A DNA stretch of 64,000 bases. Origin: Streptomyces sp. NBC_01471. Its GTDB lineage: Bacteria > Actinomycetota > Actinomycetes > Streptomycetales > Streptomycetaceae. The stretch lies in NCBI RefSeq assembly GCF_041438865.1, contig NZ_CP109451.1, forward strand, positions 372,001 through 436,000, given 5' to 3'. Positions within the stretch are counted from its first letter, which is position 1, and each line of letters starts with the position of its first letter. A model generated the notes under the pieces. The model worked only from the letters and a program-made list of their open reading frames with translations, was not told where the DNA came from and ran no database searches. Shown in pieces: positions 7,863 through 16,952 of this stretch. The position numbers and the translations under genes were made by a program.

Positions 7863-8821
7863 GACGGGGCTCCGGTGGTTCGGACAGTGCGGCGGGGTGT
7901 GCGGCGGCGGCGCAGATACGGTTGCGGGCGCTCGCCGCTGATCCGGCTGCCGAGGACGGTGAGCGCCAGTACGCACAGCACGATCAGCACCCCGGGGGCG
8001 ATGACGGTGAGCCAGTAGCCCTTGGCCAGGGCGTCGCTGTCGCTGACCATGACGCCCCAGTCGGAGCCCGGTGCCTGCACGGCAAGGCCCAGGTACGACA
8101 GGGAGGCCAGGTCCAGCAGGGCGTAGCCGAAGGCGATGGCGGCCTGGCCGAGCACGACCGGGGTGATGTTGCGCAGGATGTGCCGGACCGTGATGCGCAG
8201 CGTCCCGAAACCCTGGACGGCGAGCGCGTCCACATAGGGGCTGACCCGCTGCTGGCGGGCGGCGGCACGCACGATCCGGCCGAGGAAGGGGATGTAGGCG
8301 ATGGAGAGCGCGGCGACCGCCGGCGTGAGCCCGGGTCCGAACAGTGCCACGGCGAGCACCGCGAGCAGCAGCCCCGGCAGGGCGTACACCAGGTCGAAGA
8401 CACGGGCGATGACGGCGTCCACCGCTCCGCCGTACCAGGACCCGGCCAGTGCAAGCGGGATGCCGATCAGCAGCGAGACGACCACGACGAGTGCGGGCCC
8501 GAGCAGGCTGGTGCGCGATCCGTAGACGAGCCGGGAGGCGATGTCGCGGCCGAGGCCGTCGGCGCCCAGCAGATGGGTACCGGACGGTGCGGCGTAGGAG
8601 TCCAGGAGGCTCTGCGTGTTGGGGTCGGTGGGCGCCAGCAGCGGCGCCGCGACCGCGAGTACCAGGACGAGCAGCAGGAAGGCGGCAGCCGCGATCCCGG
8701 AGACTCCGAGGGCGGCTCGGGTCCTGCGCGACCAGTCGGCCCCGGGGGCGGACCGGACGGCAGCGGCGGCGGTCTCCGTGGTCTCCGCGGCGGAGCCGGT
8801 GGAATCGGTGAGTGCGGTCAT
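7859..8821 (-). CDS. Peptide-type ABC transporter permease (DppC type)
   Basis: A 320-residue inner-membrane protein from the ATG at 8821, overlapping the upstream permease by ATGA. An N-terminal hydrophobic segment (AAAFLLLVLVLAVAAPLLAP) is followed by the OppC-like HLLGADGLGRDIASRL motif. The BPD_transp_1 core then has about five more membrane segments. The EAA-type loop, which contacts the ATPases, corresponds to the region around DALAVQGFG. DppC-type proteins pair with DppB-type permeases, and the neighbouring gene supplies that partner. Confidence 0.92.
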   Translation of the reverse strand: MTALTDSTGSAAETTETAAAAVRSAPGADWSRRTRAALGVSGIAAAAFLLLVLVLAVAAPLLAPTDPNTQSLLDSYAAPSGTHLLGADGLGRDIASRLVYGSRTSLLGPALVVVVSLLIGIPLALAGSWYGGAVDAVIARVFDLVYALPGLLLAVLAVALFGPGLTPAVAALSIAYIPFLGRIVRAAARQQRVSPYVDALAVQGFGTLRITVRHILRNITPVVLGQAAIAFGYALLDLASLSYLGLAVQAPGSDWGVMVSDSDALAKGYWLTVIAPGVLIVLCVLALTVLGSRISGERPQPYLRRRRTPRRTVRTTGAPS

Positions 8822-9765
8822 GCGGTCCTCCCCGCGGTGCGCAGGCGTGGGTCGATCAGGGCTTGGACCAGGTCGCTGACGGCGTTGCACACGACGAACA
8901 CGCCGACCAGCAGCAGCGCGACGGCCTGCACCACGGGGAAGTCCTTCTGCGCCACCGACTGGATGGTGAGCTGTCCGATGCCGGGTACCGCGAAAGCGGA
9001 CTCCACCACGAGCGTGGAGGCGAAAAGACCGGAGGTGAGCAGCCCGACGGCGGTGATCACCGGCGGCAGGGCATTGCGGAACACGTGGTCGCGCAGCACC
9101 ACCCGCCGCGGCAGGCCCCGTACCAGCGCGGTCTGCACGTGCTCGCGGTCCAGTTGCTCGCGCAGGGCGTTGCGGGTGACCCGGGCCAGGAAGCCGGCCG
9201 AGATCAGCGCGAGCGCACAGGCGGGCAGTACCAGGCCGTGCACGGTCCCGCCAGGACCGCCGCCGGTGCCCGACGCCGGGAACCACCCAAGGCGTACCGC
9301 GAACACCGAGATCAGCAGGGTGGAGGCGACGAACGGCGGTACGGTCACCGACACCGAGGTGACGGTGTTGACGGCGGCGTCCACCCGTCCGGGCCACAGC
9401 GCGGCGGCCGTTCCGAGCGTCAGCCCGAGCAGCACCACCAGCACGATGCTCAGACCGACCAGCAGCACGGTGGTGCCGAGCCCGGCACCCACCCGGTCGC
9501 TGACGGGCTGTCCGGTGACCATGGAGCGGCCGAGGTCGCCGTGCAGCAGACCGGTGAGCCAGTCCCAGTAACGCACCAACAGCGGCTGGTCGAGGTGGAG
9601 TTGGTGGCGGACCGCGGACCGCGCCTCGGCGGAGGGCGCGCGGCTGCCGAACAGGACGTTCTCCGGACTGCCGGGCGCGAGGTAGAGGCTGCCGAAGACC
9701 AGCATGCTGGAGAGCAGCAGTGTGGTGACCATCCCGCCCAGGCGGTACAGCAGCAGGCGCCCCAT
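8818..9765 (-). CDS. Peptide-type ABC transporter permease (DppB type)
   Basis: A 315-residue membrane protein starting MGRLLLYRLGGMVTTLLL at 9765; the ATG overlaps the stop of the solute-binding gene (TGATG). It shows the DppB/OppB pattern: an N-terminal membrane helix, a long periplasm-facing loop (LAPGSPENVLFG to YWDWLTGLLHGDLGRS) and then five membrane helices. VRGLPRRVVLRDHVFRNALPP marks the coupling loop and following helix. It forms the transmembrane channel with the DppC-type protein encoded next. Confidence 0.92.
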   Translation of the reverse strand: MGRLLLYRLGGMVTTLLLSSMLVFGSLYLAPGSPENVLFGSRAPSAEARSAVRHQLHLDQPLLVRYWDWLTGLLHGDLGRSMVTGQPVSDRVGAGLGTTVLLVGLSIVLVVLLGLTLGTAAALWPGRVDAAVNTVTSVSVTVPPFVASTLLISVFAVRLGWFPASGTGGGPGGTVHGLVLPACALALISAGFLARVTRNALREQLDREHVQTALVRGLPRRVVLRDHVFRNALPPVITAVGLLTSGLFASTLVVESAFAVPGIGQLTIQSVAQKDFPVVQAVALLLVGVFVVCNAVSDLVQALIDPRLRTAGRTA

Positions 9766-11462
9766 CAGGGCGCACCGATGGCCGCGGCCCAGGCGGAGGC
9801 CATGTAGGAGAAGGTCAGCGGCGCGCCGGTGACCGCCTTGTTCTGGAACAGCACGGCGCGCGGCGCGACGATCGGGATCCACGGCAGATCGCGCGCCAGC
9901 ACCTTCTGCGCGGTGAGCACGTGGGCCGCGCGGGCCTGCGGGTCCGCGGCGCCCTGGGCCCGCAGCAGGGCCTGCTCCACGGTGGGGTCGGAGTAGCCGT
10001 TGAAGTTCTGCGCGCCGGCCTTGGTGGCGTAACTGGCGTACATCGTGGCGGCCTCGGGGAACTCCAGGTAGTTGACCGTCAGGAACGAGTCGTAGGCGGA
10101 GCGGGCCCTGCGGTCGGTGAACAGCTGTCCGTACTGCTGATCCGGCAGCCCGGTGATCTTCACGTTCAGGCCGATGGCGTTGCCGGTCTCCTGCAGTACC
10201 TGCGCGAGCTGGGTCTGGCTGGGGGTCCCGGCGGCATAGCCGATGGTGATCTTCCTGCCGGTGGCGTTCGCCTGCTTGACCAGCGCGGTGGCGGCGGCCA
10301 CGTCGGGAGCCTTGGCCAGACTGTTGTATCCGGCGGAGTACGTGGACTTCGCCGGGCTGCCCTGCCAGAATCCGGGGCCCGCCACCGCGTACAGCGGGTC
10401 GGCCGCGCCGTTGAACAAGGTGGTGGCGATGGCCTTGCGGTCGATCGCCATGGACAGCGCCTGCCGCACCCGCCGGTCGGCCAGGCCGCCGGTGAACCGG
10501 GTGACGATCAGGTCGATGTTCTGGGTCGTCGATCCCCTGGCGCCGATGTAGAGCTTTCCGCCGGCTGCCCTGCTCAGCTTGCCGATGCCGGAAGCGGGCA
10601 GGTCGAAGCCGCCCTGCAGGCTGCCCGAGGCGAGCGCGTTGGTCAGCGCGGACGGGTCGGTGAGGAACGTGAAGGTGATTTTGTCGGCCTTGCCGGCCCG
10701 GCTCGGGTCCCAATACCGGGGATTGCGTTTGAGGACCATGGTGTTGGTGCCGTCGAAGGACCCCACGGTGTACGGACCGGCGCAGACCACACCGGTTCCG
10801 GGGCTGCCGAAGTGCTGCCCGGCCTTGACCGCGAACTCCTTCTCCACGACAGCGGCGGCCAGGACACCCAGGTCATGGACGAAGAGGTAGTCGGGCCGGC
10901 TGAAGGTGATCGTGACCTGGGCGGGGCCGGTGGCCCTGATCGCGCTGACGTCGGCATAACTGTCGGAGAAATTGCTGGCCACTTTGGGATCCTGGTTGCG
11001 CGCCAGGCTGAAGGCGACGTCCTCGGCGGTGACCGGATGGCCGTCGCTGAAGACGGCGCGCGGATCCAGGCCGAGCACCAGGTGGGTGGCGTCGGGCTGC
11101 TTCCAGGACTTGGCGATGCCCGGTCCCAGGCTGTAGTCGGGCGCGGTGCGCAGCACCGGCTCGCAGACGTTGCCCAGGATGGTCTCCTCGGGGTAGTCGG
11201 CGGTCTTGAGCGGGTCCTCGGAGTACGGGGCGTGGTAGTCCCCGGACCAGGTGAGGTTGCCGATCGTGCCCGTGCCGGGGGCGGTGGTGACCTGCGTGGT
11301 ACTGAAGTTGCTGCCGGATCCGGAGGTGTCGGCGTGCGTGCCGGATCCGCCGCAGGCGGTGGCGAGCAGCGCGAGGGCCGCGACCGGGACGGCGGCGCGC
11401 AGCGGGCTGCGTCTGGCCGGGCGCGCCTTCGCATGTGCCGTGACATGTGCCTTGATCTGCAT
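9765..11462 (-). CDS. Extracellular solute-binding lipoprotein, family 5 (peptide/opine)
   Basis: A 565-residue protein. The N-terminus has a twin-basic stretch, a hydrophobic core and the lipobox LLATAC, so Cys37 is expected to be lipidated and the protein tethered outside the membrane. The mature part shows SBP_bac_5 features: EDPLKTADYPEETILGN near the start, AEDVAFSLAR, and VRQALSMAIDRKAI. It captures the substrate for the DppBCDF-like importer encoded downstream. Family 5 members bind oligopeptides, opines, nickel complexes or glycosides. The amidohydrolase gene just upstream hints at an amide or imide substrate. GGAGAGG precedes the ATG at 11462. Confidence 0.92.
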   Translation of the reverse strand: MQIKAHVTAHAKARPARRSPLRAAVPVAALALLATACGGSGTHADTSGSGSNFSTTQVTTAPGTGTIGNLTWSGDYHAPYSEDPLKTADYPEETILGNVCEPVLRTAPDYSLGPGIAKSWKQPDATHLVLGLDPRAVFSDGHPVTAEDVAFSLARNQDPKVASNFSDSYADVSAIRATGPAQVTITFSRPDYLFVHDLGVLAAAVVEKEFAVKAGQHFGSPGTGVVCAGPYTVGSFDGTNTMVLKRNPRYWDPSRAGKADKITFTFLTDPSALTNALASGSLQGGFDLPASGIGKLSRAAGGKLYIGARGSTTQNIDLIVTRFTGGLADRRVRQALSMAIDRKAIATTLFNGAADPLYAVAGPGFWQGSPAKSTYSAGYNSLAKAPDVAAATALVKQANATGRKITIGYAAGTPSQTQLAQVLQETGNAIGLNVKITGLPDQQYGQLFTDRRARSAYDSFLTVNYLEFPEAATMYASYATKAGAQNFNGYSDPTVEQALLRAQGAADPQARAAHVLTAQKVLARDLPWIPIVAPRAVLFQNKAVTGAPLTFSYMASAWAAAIGAP

Positions 11463-11520
11463 GGTGGTACCTCTCCGTGGGACGGCGAAGGGGAGGGGGG
11501 TTACGTGCAGGACGGTGGGG

Positions 11521-13188
11521 TCAGGACGCGGTGTGCACGAGGACGCCTTCGACGTAGGTGCGCTCCACCCGGCTGCGGCCGATGTCCCGGGCGGGCCCCG
11601 CGAAGGGGTCGCGGTCCAGCACGACCAGATCGGCGTACTTGCCGGTCCGGACCGAACCGGTCTCCGCCTCCAGGTGATTCACCCGCGCACTGCCCGCGGT
11701 GTACGCGGCGATGGCGGCGCCCAGGTCGATCCGCTCCTCGGGGACGAAGACCCGTTCGTCGTCCCCGGTGCCGCACCGGTTGACGGCGACGTGGGCTCCG
11801 AGCATCACGTCAGGGGTGCTCACCGACCAGTCACTGCCCGCCGCGAGCATCGCCCCGGCGCGCAGCAGTGAGCCGAACGGGTACTGCCGGCCGGACCGGC
11901 GCTCGCCCAGGAAGGGGATGGTGAGCTCGTCCATCTGCGGTTCGTGCATCGCCCACAGCGGCTGGATGTTGGCGGTCGCGCCCAGCGCCCGGAAGCGCGG
12001 GATGTCGTCGGGGTGGACCACCTGCAAGTGCGCGAGATGGTGCCGGTTCCCCCGCCGGCCGTTGCGCCGCTGCGCTTCCTCGACGGCGTCCAGGGCACTG
12101 CGCACGGCGCGGTCGCCCAGCGCGTGGAAGTGCACCTGGAATCCGGCCGCGTCCAACTCACTGACGTACTCGGCGAGTTTGCCCGGGTCGATGAAGTCGA
12201 TCCCCGACTCGCCGCTGGAGCAGCCGCAGCCGTCCAGATAGGGCTCCAGCATCGCGGCGGTGTGGTTCTCCGCGACACCGTCGAGCATGATCTTCACGCT
12301 CCCCGCCCGGAACCGTCCTCGCCCGTCCCCCGCGCCGGCCGCCCGCTCCCGGCGGTCCGCGAAGCCCGCGAGCTGTTCGAGTCCGCCGTCCCGGTCCCAC
12401 CACTGGGCGCCGCGGACGCGGGCGGTGAGCGTCCCCCGGCCGACGGCGGCGAGGTAGGCGCCGTACACATCGCCGGGGCCGAAGGCGCTGCCGACGGCGG
12501 CGTCCTGCCAGCCGGTGATGCCGAAGCCGTGCAGGTGGCGTTGCCCTTCGAGCAGGCCTTCGTAGAACTCCTCGTCCGTGACGGCCGGGATGTGACGGGT
12601 CACCAGGTCGGCGGCGCCCTCCTGGAGCATCCCGGTGGGGACGCCGTCGCCGTCCCGCTCGATGCGGCCGTCCGCCGGGTCGGGCGTGTCACGGTCGATG
12701 CCGGCGATCTCCAGGGCACGGGAGTTGACCCACAGGCCGTGGCCGTCCCGGTTCGGCAGGGCGACCGGGCGTTGCGGGACGACGGCGTCCAGCATCGCGC
12801 GGTGCGGAGTGCCGCCCGGGAACGCCTCCATGCTCCAGCCGCCGCCGGTGATCCACTCGCGCTGCGGATACGCGGCGGCGTAGGCGGCTACGGCGTCGAC
12901 GTAGGCATCCGCCTCCTCCAGGTCGTACAGGGCGCAGCTGCGCAGACCGGCCCCGGCGAGGACCGGATGGACATGCGAGTCCTGGAAGCCCGGCAGGAGC
13001 AACTTCCCTGCCAGGTCTATGACTTCGGTGTCCGCACCGATGAGATGCCGGACGTCCTGGTCGTCGCCGACGACCACGATCCGGCCGTCACGGACGGCGA
13101 CGGAGCCGGCCCGGGGACGGGCCGGATCGACGGTGTGGACGGGGCCGCCGGTGAAGACCAGGTCGGCGAAGTGGTGATCGCGGGGCAC
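11521..13188 (-). CDS. Amidohydrolase family protein (YtcJ-like, amidohydrolase 3)
   Basis: A 555-residue cytoplasmic enzyme with a GTG start at 13188 behind GGAGG. LPGFQDSHVHPV gives the HxH metal pair at the start of the TIM barrel. VHFHALGDRAV and HLAHLQVVHPDDI carry further His ligands. LAAGSDWSVSTPDV holds the catalytic Asp. The C-terminal beta-sandwich ends with the typical GKYADLVVLDRDPF. YtcJ-like enzymes hydrolyse amides, formamides or imides; the substrate here is unknown. It heads the operon, 58 bases before the binding-protein gene, so an imported compound is probably cleaved by it. Confidence 0.88.
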   Translation of the reverse strand: MPRDHHFADLVFTGGPVHTVDPARPRAGSVAVRDGRIVVVGDDQDVRHLIGADTEVIDLAGKLLLPGFQDSHVHPVLAGAGLRSCALYDLEEADAYVDAVAAYAAAYPQREWITGGGWSMEAFPGGTPHRAMLDAVVPQRPVALPNRDGHGLWVNSRALEIAGIDRDTPDPADGRIERDGDGVPTGMLQEGAADLVTRHIPAVTDEEFYEGLLEGQRHLHGFGITGWQDAAVGSAFGPGDVYGAYLAAVGRGTLTARVRGAQWWDRDGGLEQLAGFADRRERAAGAGDGRGRFRAGSVKIMLDGVAENHTAAMLEPYLDGCGCSSGESGIDFIDPGKLAEYVSELDAAGFQVHFHALGDRAVRSALDAVEEAQRRNGRRGNRHHLAHLQVVHPDDIPRFRALGATANIQPLWAMHEPQMDELTIPFLGERRSGRQYPFGSLLRAGAMLAAGSDWSVSTPDVMLGAHVAVNRCGTGDDERVFVPEERIDLGAAIAAYTAGSARVNHLEAETGSVRTGKYADLVVLDRDPFAGPARDIGRSRVERTYVEGVLVHTAS

Positions 13189-13253
13189 GGGGCCTCCGTA
13201 GGGGGAAGTGGCACTGCTGGATGATCGAGCAGCAAACCCGATGACAATGCCAC

Positions 13254-13270
13254 TGTCAACGCCGTTGACA
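13254..13270. promoter_or_regulatory. Palindromic operator overlapping two divergent -35 boxes
   Basis: TGTCAAC-GCC-GTTGACA is a perfect inverted repeat with 7-bp arms, centred between the amidohydrolase operon and the TetR gene. On each strand the arm contains a consensus -35 hexamer, TTGACA. On the minus strand TTTGCT lies 17 bases downstream as a possible -10. A repressor bound here would block both directions. Binding by the adjacent TetR protein is inferred. Confidence 0.65.
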
Positions 13271-13332
13271 ACGATGCTCGGTTACGATCGGATCAACCGG
13301 CGCCTACGGGGCCGACCGATGGAGGGAGCAAC

Positions 13333-14043
13333 ATGGGGCAGGCCAAACCGACCGCGGTGACACCCCGCACTCGCAGGGCGGCACTCACCAGGGAGTCGAT
13401 CCTGGAGGCGGCACTGCACGTGTGCTCACCCGAAGGCGGTGCGGTCCTGACCTTCAGCCGGCTCGGCAAAGAGCTCGGCGCCGACCCCACCGCCGTCTAC
13501 CGGCACTTCCGCGACAAGGACGAACTCGTACTGGCGCTCAGCGAGGTGCTGGTCAGGGAGTCGGAGGAACTCACCGCCGCCACCGCGCCCGGCCGCGAGG
13601 ACTGGCGCGGCTGGCTCACCGCCACCGCCCGCGCACTGCGCACCGTCTATCTGCGCCGCCCGGTCCTCGCCGTACTCGCCGCCGGACGCACCACGGCCGG
13701 ACCGGCGGAGACCGAGAGCGTCGAGGAGATCATCGGAGTACTCCACCGGGCCGGGCTGCCCGTGATCGAGGCGGCCGAGTGCTACCGGATGGCCGTGGAC
13801 CTGACGCTGGCGTTCATCCACACCAACGCCTCGTTCCTCGTCCTCGACGCCGACACCCAGGCCAAGGACGACATCGCCTGGTCCGTCAAGTACGGCCTGC
13901 TGCCCGCCGACCGCTTCCCGCTGCTCCAGCAGAGCGCGCCCCGCCTCACCGAACTCTTCCGCAAGGACGAGGAAGTCTTCGAGATGGTCCTGTCGACCTT
14001 CCTCGACGGCGTGGCACTGCGCATCGAACGCGCCGGGGAGTGA
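13333..14043 (+). CDS. TetR/AcrR-family transcriptional regulator
   Basis: A 236-residue protein with ATG at 13333 behind GGAGGGA. The N-terminal domain has LTRESILEAALHV and the recognition helix GKELGADPTAVYRHF followed by RDKDELV. The large C-terminal domain fits the TetR_C class with an extended ligand pocket (KDDIAWSVKYGLLPADRF). It is divergent from the amidohydrolase/ABC operon, and a perfect palindrome lies between them. It most likely represses that operon until the imported compound or its breakdown product binds. Confidence 0.9.
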   Translation: MGQAKPTAVTPRTRRAALTRESILEAALHVCSPEGGAVLTFSRLGKELGADPTAVYRHFRDKDELVLALSEVLVRESEELTAATAPGREDWRGWLTATARALRTVYLRRPVLAVLAAGRTTAGPAETESVEEIIGVLHRAGLPVIEAAECYRMAVDLTLAFIHTNASFLVLDADTQAKDDIAWSVKYGLLPADRFPLLQQSAPRLTELFRKDEEVFEMVLSTFLDGVALRIERAGE

Positions 14044-14116
14044 GCGGGGCGCTGCGCCCAGGGACGACCGGGGCGCTACGGGCCACCGGTCCGCAACCCG
14101 CTCGACAGCTCACAGT

Positions 14117-14545
14117 TCAGGAGAGGCGTGCCTTCAGAGCAGTGAGGCCGGAGGCGAAGGTCGCGTCGCCAATACCCGCTTCGACCTGGGGCACGACATC
14201 GTCGGCACCTTCGTAGGTCGCCGACCAGACGACCTCGCTTCCGCCGGGGTGCTGCCGGACTGCCAGCGTCGCGTGATACCCGGTGATCGGCAGAGGGAGA
14301 TCGAGGACCGCGTAGGTGTAGAAGCGGTGGGCGGCATCGTGTACGAGCAGGCGCTCATGGGCCACGTCCTCGCCGTCCACCGTGAACACCCGGACGGCTC
14401 CGGGCTCATTCGGGTCCTCGCGCTCCTCGATCCGTGGGCTCGGTACACCAGGTACCCAGTCGCCGAGTGCGGCGAAGTCCCCGATCAGCGCCCAGACCCG
14501 TGCGGGTGGGGCGGGAACGACGATTGAACGGGTGAGTTCGTGCAT
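14117..14545 (-). CDS. SRPBCC-family protein
   Basis: A 142-residue protein starting MHELTRSIVVPAPPARVW. That opening is typical of the START/Bet v1-like (polyketide cyclase/dehydrase 2) superfamily, followed by the helix region ALIGDFAALGDWVPG. It ends with the long C-terminal helix ASGLTALKARLS. The fold forms a hydrophobic pocket that binds lipids or aromatic compounds. ATG at 14545 is chosen because GAGAGG lies 7-8 bases upstream; an in-frame TTG two codons earlier is the alternative. Its role is unknown. It is co-directional with, but separate from, the SDR gene. Confidence 0.8.
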   Translation of the reverse strand: MHELTRSIVVPAPPARVWALIGDFAALGDWVPGVPSPRIEEREDPNEPGAVRVFTVDGEDVAHERLLVHDAAHRFYTYAVLDLPLPITGYHATLAVRQHPGGSEVVWSATYEGADDVVPQVEAGIGDATFASGLTALKARLS

Positions 14546-14626
14546 GTGCAAGCCTCTCTGCCTTTCCGATTGCTGCCGATTGCCGCCGGGCGCCGCCGGT
14601 TGCGACGCGAAGGGGCACTGCCCAGG

Positions 14627-15430
14627 TCAGGCGGGGGTCCAGGCCTTGGGCCAGTCCGCGCCGCGCAGCTTCCCGTCCAGGCCCCCGTCGCAGAAGAACA
14701 GCGATCCGACGCAGTAGGACGCCCGGTCCGAAAGCAGGAAGTCCACCAGCTCGACCACTTCCTCCGGTCGCCCGGCGCGGCCGGCCGGAACGGAGGCGAG
14801 GAAATCGTCCATCGCGGCGGCGATCTGCGGGTCGTCGCGTCCGTCCTGCGTCATCGGGGTGTCTATGAAGCCCGGCGCGACCGCGTTCAACCGGATGCCG
14901 TCGGCGATGTAGTCCGCCGCGCGGGTGCGGGCGTAGTGGGCGAGGGCGGCCTTGGTCGCCGGGTAGGTCAGCACTGCGCCTTCGTCGTCCTGCGCGTCGG
15001 CAATCCGGCGGGCCTCCCGCTCGTCGCCCGCCAGGCAGGCCTCGGCCAGCTCGGGATGCCAGCCCGGCTGCGTGGTGGTCGAGTTCGATGACGCGAGGAC
15101 GACCCCGGACGTACCGGCGGCGGCGAGCAGGGGACTCACACCCTCAAGCATCCGGATGGCGCCGAAGTAGTTCACCGAGACCAGGAGGCTCGGCCGCCGC
15201 CCCACGCCACTGGCGAGGCCGGCGAAGGGCAGGAATCCGTCGAGCCGTCCGCCGGACAGTTCGGTGAGCCGTGCCACGGCCCGGGCTCGACCGCTCTCCG
15301 TGCCCAGATCGGCCTCGACATCGGCGTTCCTGAGGTCGACCCCGATGACGCGGTGGCCCTGATCGGTGAACCGGGCGGCGAGTGCGGCACCCATTCCGGA
15401 AGAGGAACCGGTGATGGCGATGGTGCTCAT
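14627..15430 (-). CDS. Short-chain dehydrogenase/reductase (3-alpha-hydroxysteroid dehydrogenase-like)
   Basis: A 267-residue enzyme. ITGSSSGMGAALAARF is the Rossmann TGxxxGxG, and VIGVDLRNADVEADL with Asp after the second strand suggests NAD(H). SSNSTTTQPGW supplies the Ser region and YPATKAAL the catalytic YxxxK. VAPGFIDTPM and the closing CVGSLFFCDGG are standard. The short middle and DVEADL pattern resemble 3-alpha-hydroxysteroid dehydrogenase-type SDRs. AGGAGGAG precedes the ATG. The substrate is not readable from sequence. Confidence 0.88.
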   Translation of the reverse strand: MSTIAITGSSSGMGAALAARFTDQGHRVIGVDLRNADVEADLGTESGRARAVARLTELSGGRLDGFLPFAGLASGVGRRPSLLVSVNYFGAIRMLEGVSPLLAAAGTSGVVLASSNSTTTQPGWHPELAEACLAGDEREARRIADAQDDEGAVLTYPATKAALAHYARTRAADYIADGIRLNAVAPGFIDTPMTQDGRDDPQIAAAMDDFLASVPAGRAGRPEEVVELVDFLLSDRASYCVGSLFFCDGGLDGKLRGADWPKAWTPA

Positions 15431-15600
15431 GTGCGTACTCCTCCTGCGTTCCGTGCGGCCCCCGGGGCAGCGCCGTGCCTACCCCTCCTCCGAGGGAATC
15501 GGGCACTCGTTGCACATATTGCACTATCGTTCCGTGCTGCCACCGAGGCGGGGGTACGACGTGCGCGGGAGGATCTGGCCGCCGCTGCCGGAGCAGGGAC

Positions 15601-16140
15601 TCAATCGGACGCCGTGACCGGGGACCACATACCGAGCCACTGCTCGGCGCCGTAGGCTTCGAACCGCTCCACCTCGGTGAACCCCAGCTTCGCCGCGAGT
15701 CGCATCGAGCGGGCGTTGGCGGTCTGCGTAAAGAGCACCACCGGCTCACCGGGAAGCTCGTGGGCGAGCCAGCCGAGTGCCGCTGCGCACGCCTCGGTGG
15801 CGTACCCGAATCCCCACGTCCGCGGCAGGAACAGGTAGCCGAGCTCGGCTTTCCCGGCAGCGGCCGGAGTGCTGTGCCCCGTTGCCCTCCTGAGAATGAT
15901 CTGGCCGATCAACGCTCCGTCGAGGTCGACCACGAAATGGCCGGGGCGCCGCTCGGGCGCCCCGGCCATCTCGCGCTCAAGCTCTTCACGCGGCCGGGGG
16001 CCACCGAGGTAGGTGTGCACCTCTGCCGAGGCCAGCAGCTCGATGAACGCCGTACGGTCCCGGGCCTCGGGCTCGCGGAGCACGAGCCGCTCGGTCTTGA
16101 TCGGGGCAGGTGGCCAGGCGACGGGGCCGAGTTCAGTCAT
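15601..16140 (-). CDS. GNAT-family N-acetyltransferase (RimJ/RimL-like)
   Basis: A 179-residue protein from the ATG at 16140 (MTELGPVAWP). IKTERLVLREPEARDRTAF is the usual opening of RimJ/RimL-type GNATs. ELGYLFLPRTWGFGYATEACAA carries the acetyl-CoA pyrophosphate loop (Q/RxxGxG/A-like). TQTANARSMRLAAKLGF is the conserved C-terminal block. The frame stays open for another 38 codons upstream without a ribosome site, so the shorter start is used. It acetylates an amine on a small molecule or protein; the target is unknown. Confidence 0.87.
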   Translation of the reverse strand: MTELGPVAWPPAPIKTERLVLREPEARDRTAFIELLASAEVHTYLGGPRPREELEREMAGAPERRPGHFVVDLDGALIGQIILRRATGHSTPAAAGKAELGYLFLPRTWGFGYATEACAAALGWLAHELPGEPVVLFTQTANARSMRLAAKLGFTEVERFEAYGAEQWLGMWSPVTASD

Positions 16141-16262
16141 GCCGGCCACCCAATCAGCAGGGTCGGCAGCGATCAAGGTTCGCGGGGACCGGCCGACCCA
16201 CCCGGGGGTCCGCCCCTCGCCAAGGCCGTGACGGGCTCCTGACCGGGAGATCACTCCGGCGG

Positions 16263-16952
16263 CTACCAGGGAACCACCTGATCCTGGTAGTTGAGAAATT
16301 TCAGGCCCGGTTCGCCGCTGTGGCGCTCGATCGTGTCCACCACGCCCGGGACGGACTGGTTGACGGTCAACGGTGCGCCCGGCCCGCCGAGTTCGGTGCG
16401 GACATGCCCGGGACAGATGAGCAGGAGGGTGTGCGCGGCGTCGGCGTACCGGGCCGCGTAGCTGCGCATCAGCTGGTTCAGAGCGGACTTGCCGGCGCGG
16501 TAGACATCCTGCCTGCCGTTGGTGTTCAGGCTGACGCTGCCCTGTCTTGAGGACATGACGCCAATGGTCCCCGTGGGCGTGACCAGCGACCGGAAGGACT
16601 CCACCACGTGCATCGGGCTGAGCGCGTTCGTGACCATGACCTCGACGAACATCTCCTCCGGGACGTCGCCGACCGGAATGTCGCCCCGTGTGATGGCGGC
16701 GTTGACGAACAGCAGGTCGAGGGTGCGCTCCGCCAGGCGGTCGCGCAGCGCGGTGATCTGCTTCGGCTCCGTCGTGTCCAGTGACTCGACCGTGACCCTG
16801 CCCCCGGACGCGTCGGCCAGGTCGTGGAGACCGGTGCGGCGACTGCCCCGGACGGTCCCGATGACGTCCCAGCCCCGGTGCGCGTACTCGGTGGCGAGGC
16901 CGAGCCCGAGGGTCCGGGACGCCCCGACGATGAGAGCGGTCTTGGCGCTCAT
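16263..16952 (-). CDS. Short-chain dehydrogenase/reductase
   Basis: A 229-residue SDR. LIVGASRTLGLGLATEYA is the nucleotide-binding loop, with VIGTVRGSRR (basic residues after strand two) favouring NADP(H). LLFVNAAITRGD corresponds to the NNAG motif, and VMSSRQGSV plus VYRAGKSALNQL give the catalytic Ser and YxxxK. This short form resembles C-factor/YciK-like carbonyl reductases. The ATG overlaps the stop of the NmrA-like gene by four bases (ATGA), so the two are co-translated and may act in one redox process. Confidence 0.87.
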   Translation of the reverse strand: MSAKTALIVGASRTLGLGLATEYAHRGWDVIGTVRGSRRTGLHDLADASGGRVTVESLDTTEPKQITALRDRLAERTLDLLFVNAAITRGDIPVGDVPEEMFVEVMVTNALSPMHVVESFRSLVTPTGTIGVMSSRQGSVSLNTNGRQDVYRAGKSALNQLMRSYAARYADAAHTLLLICPGHVRTELGGPGAPLTVNQSVPGVVDTIERHSGEPGLKFLNYQDQVVPW

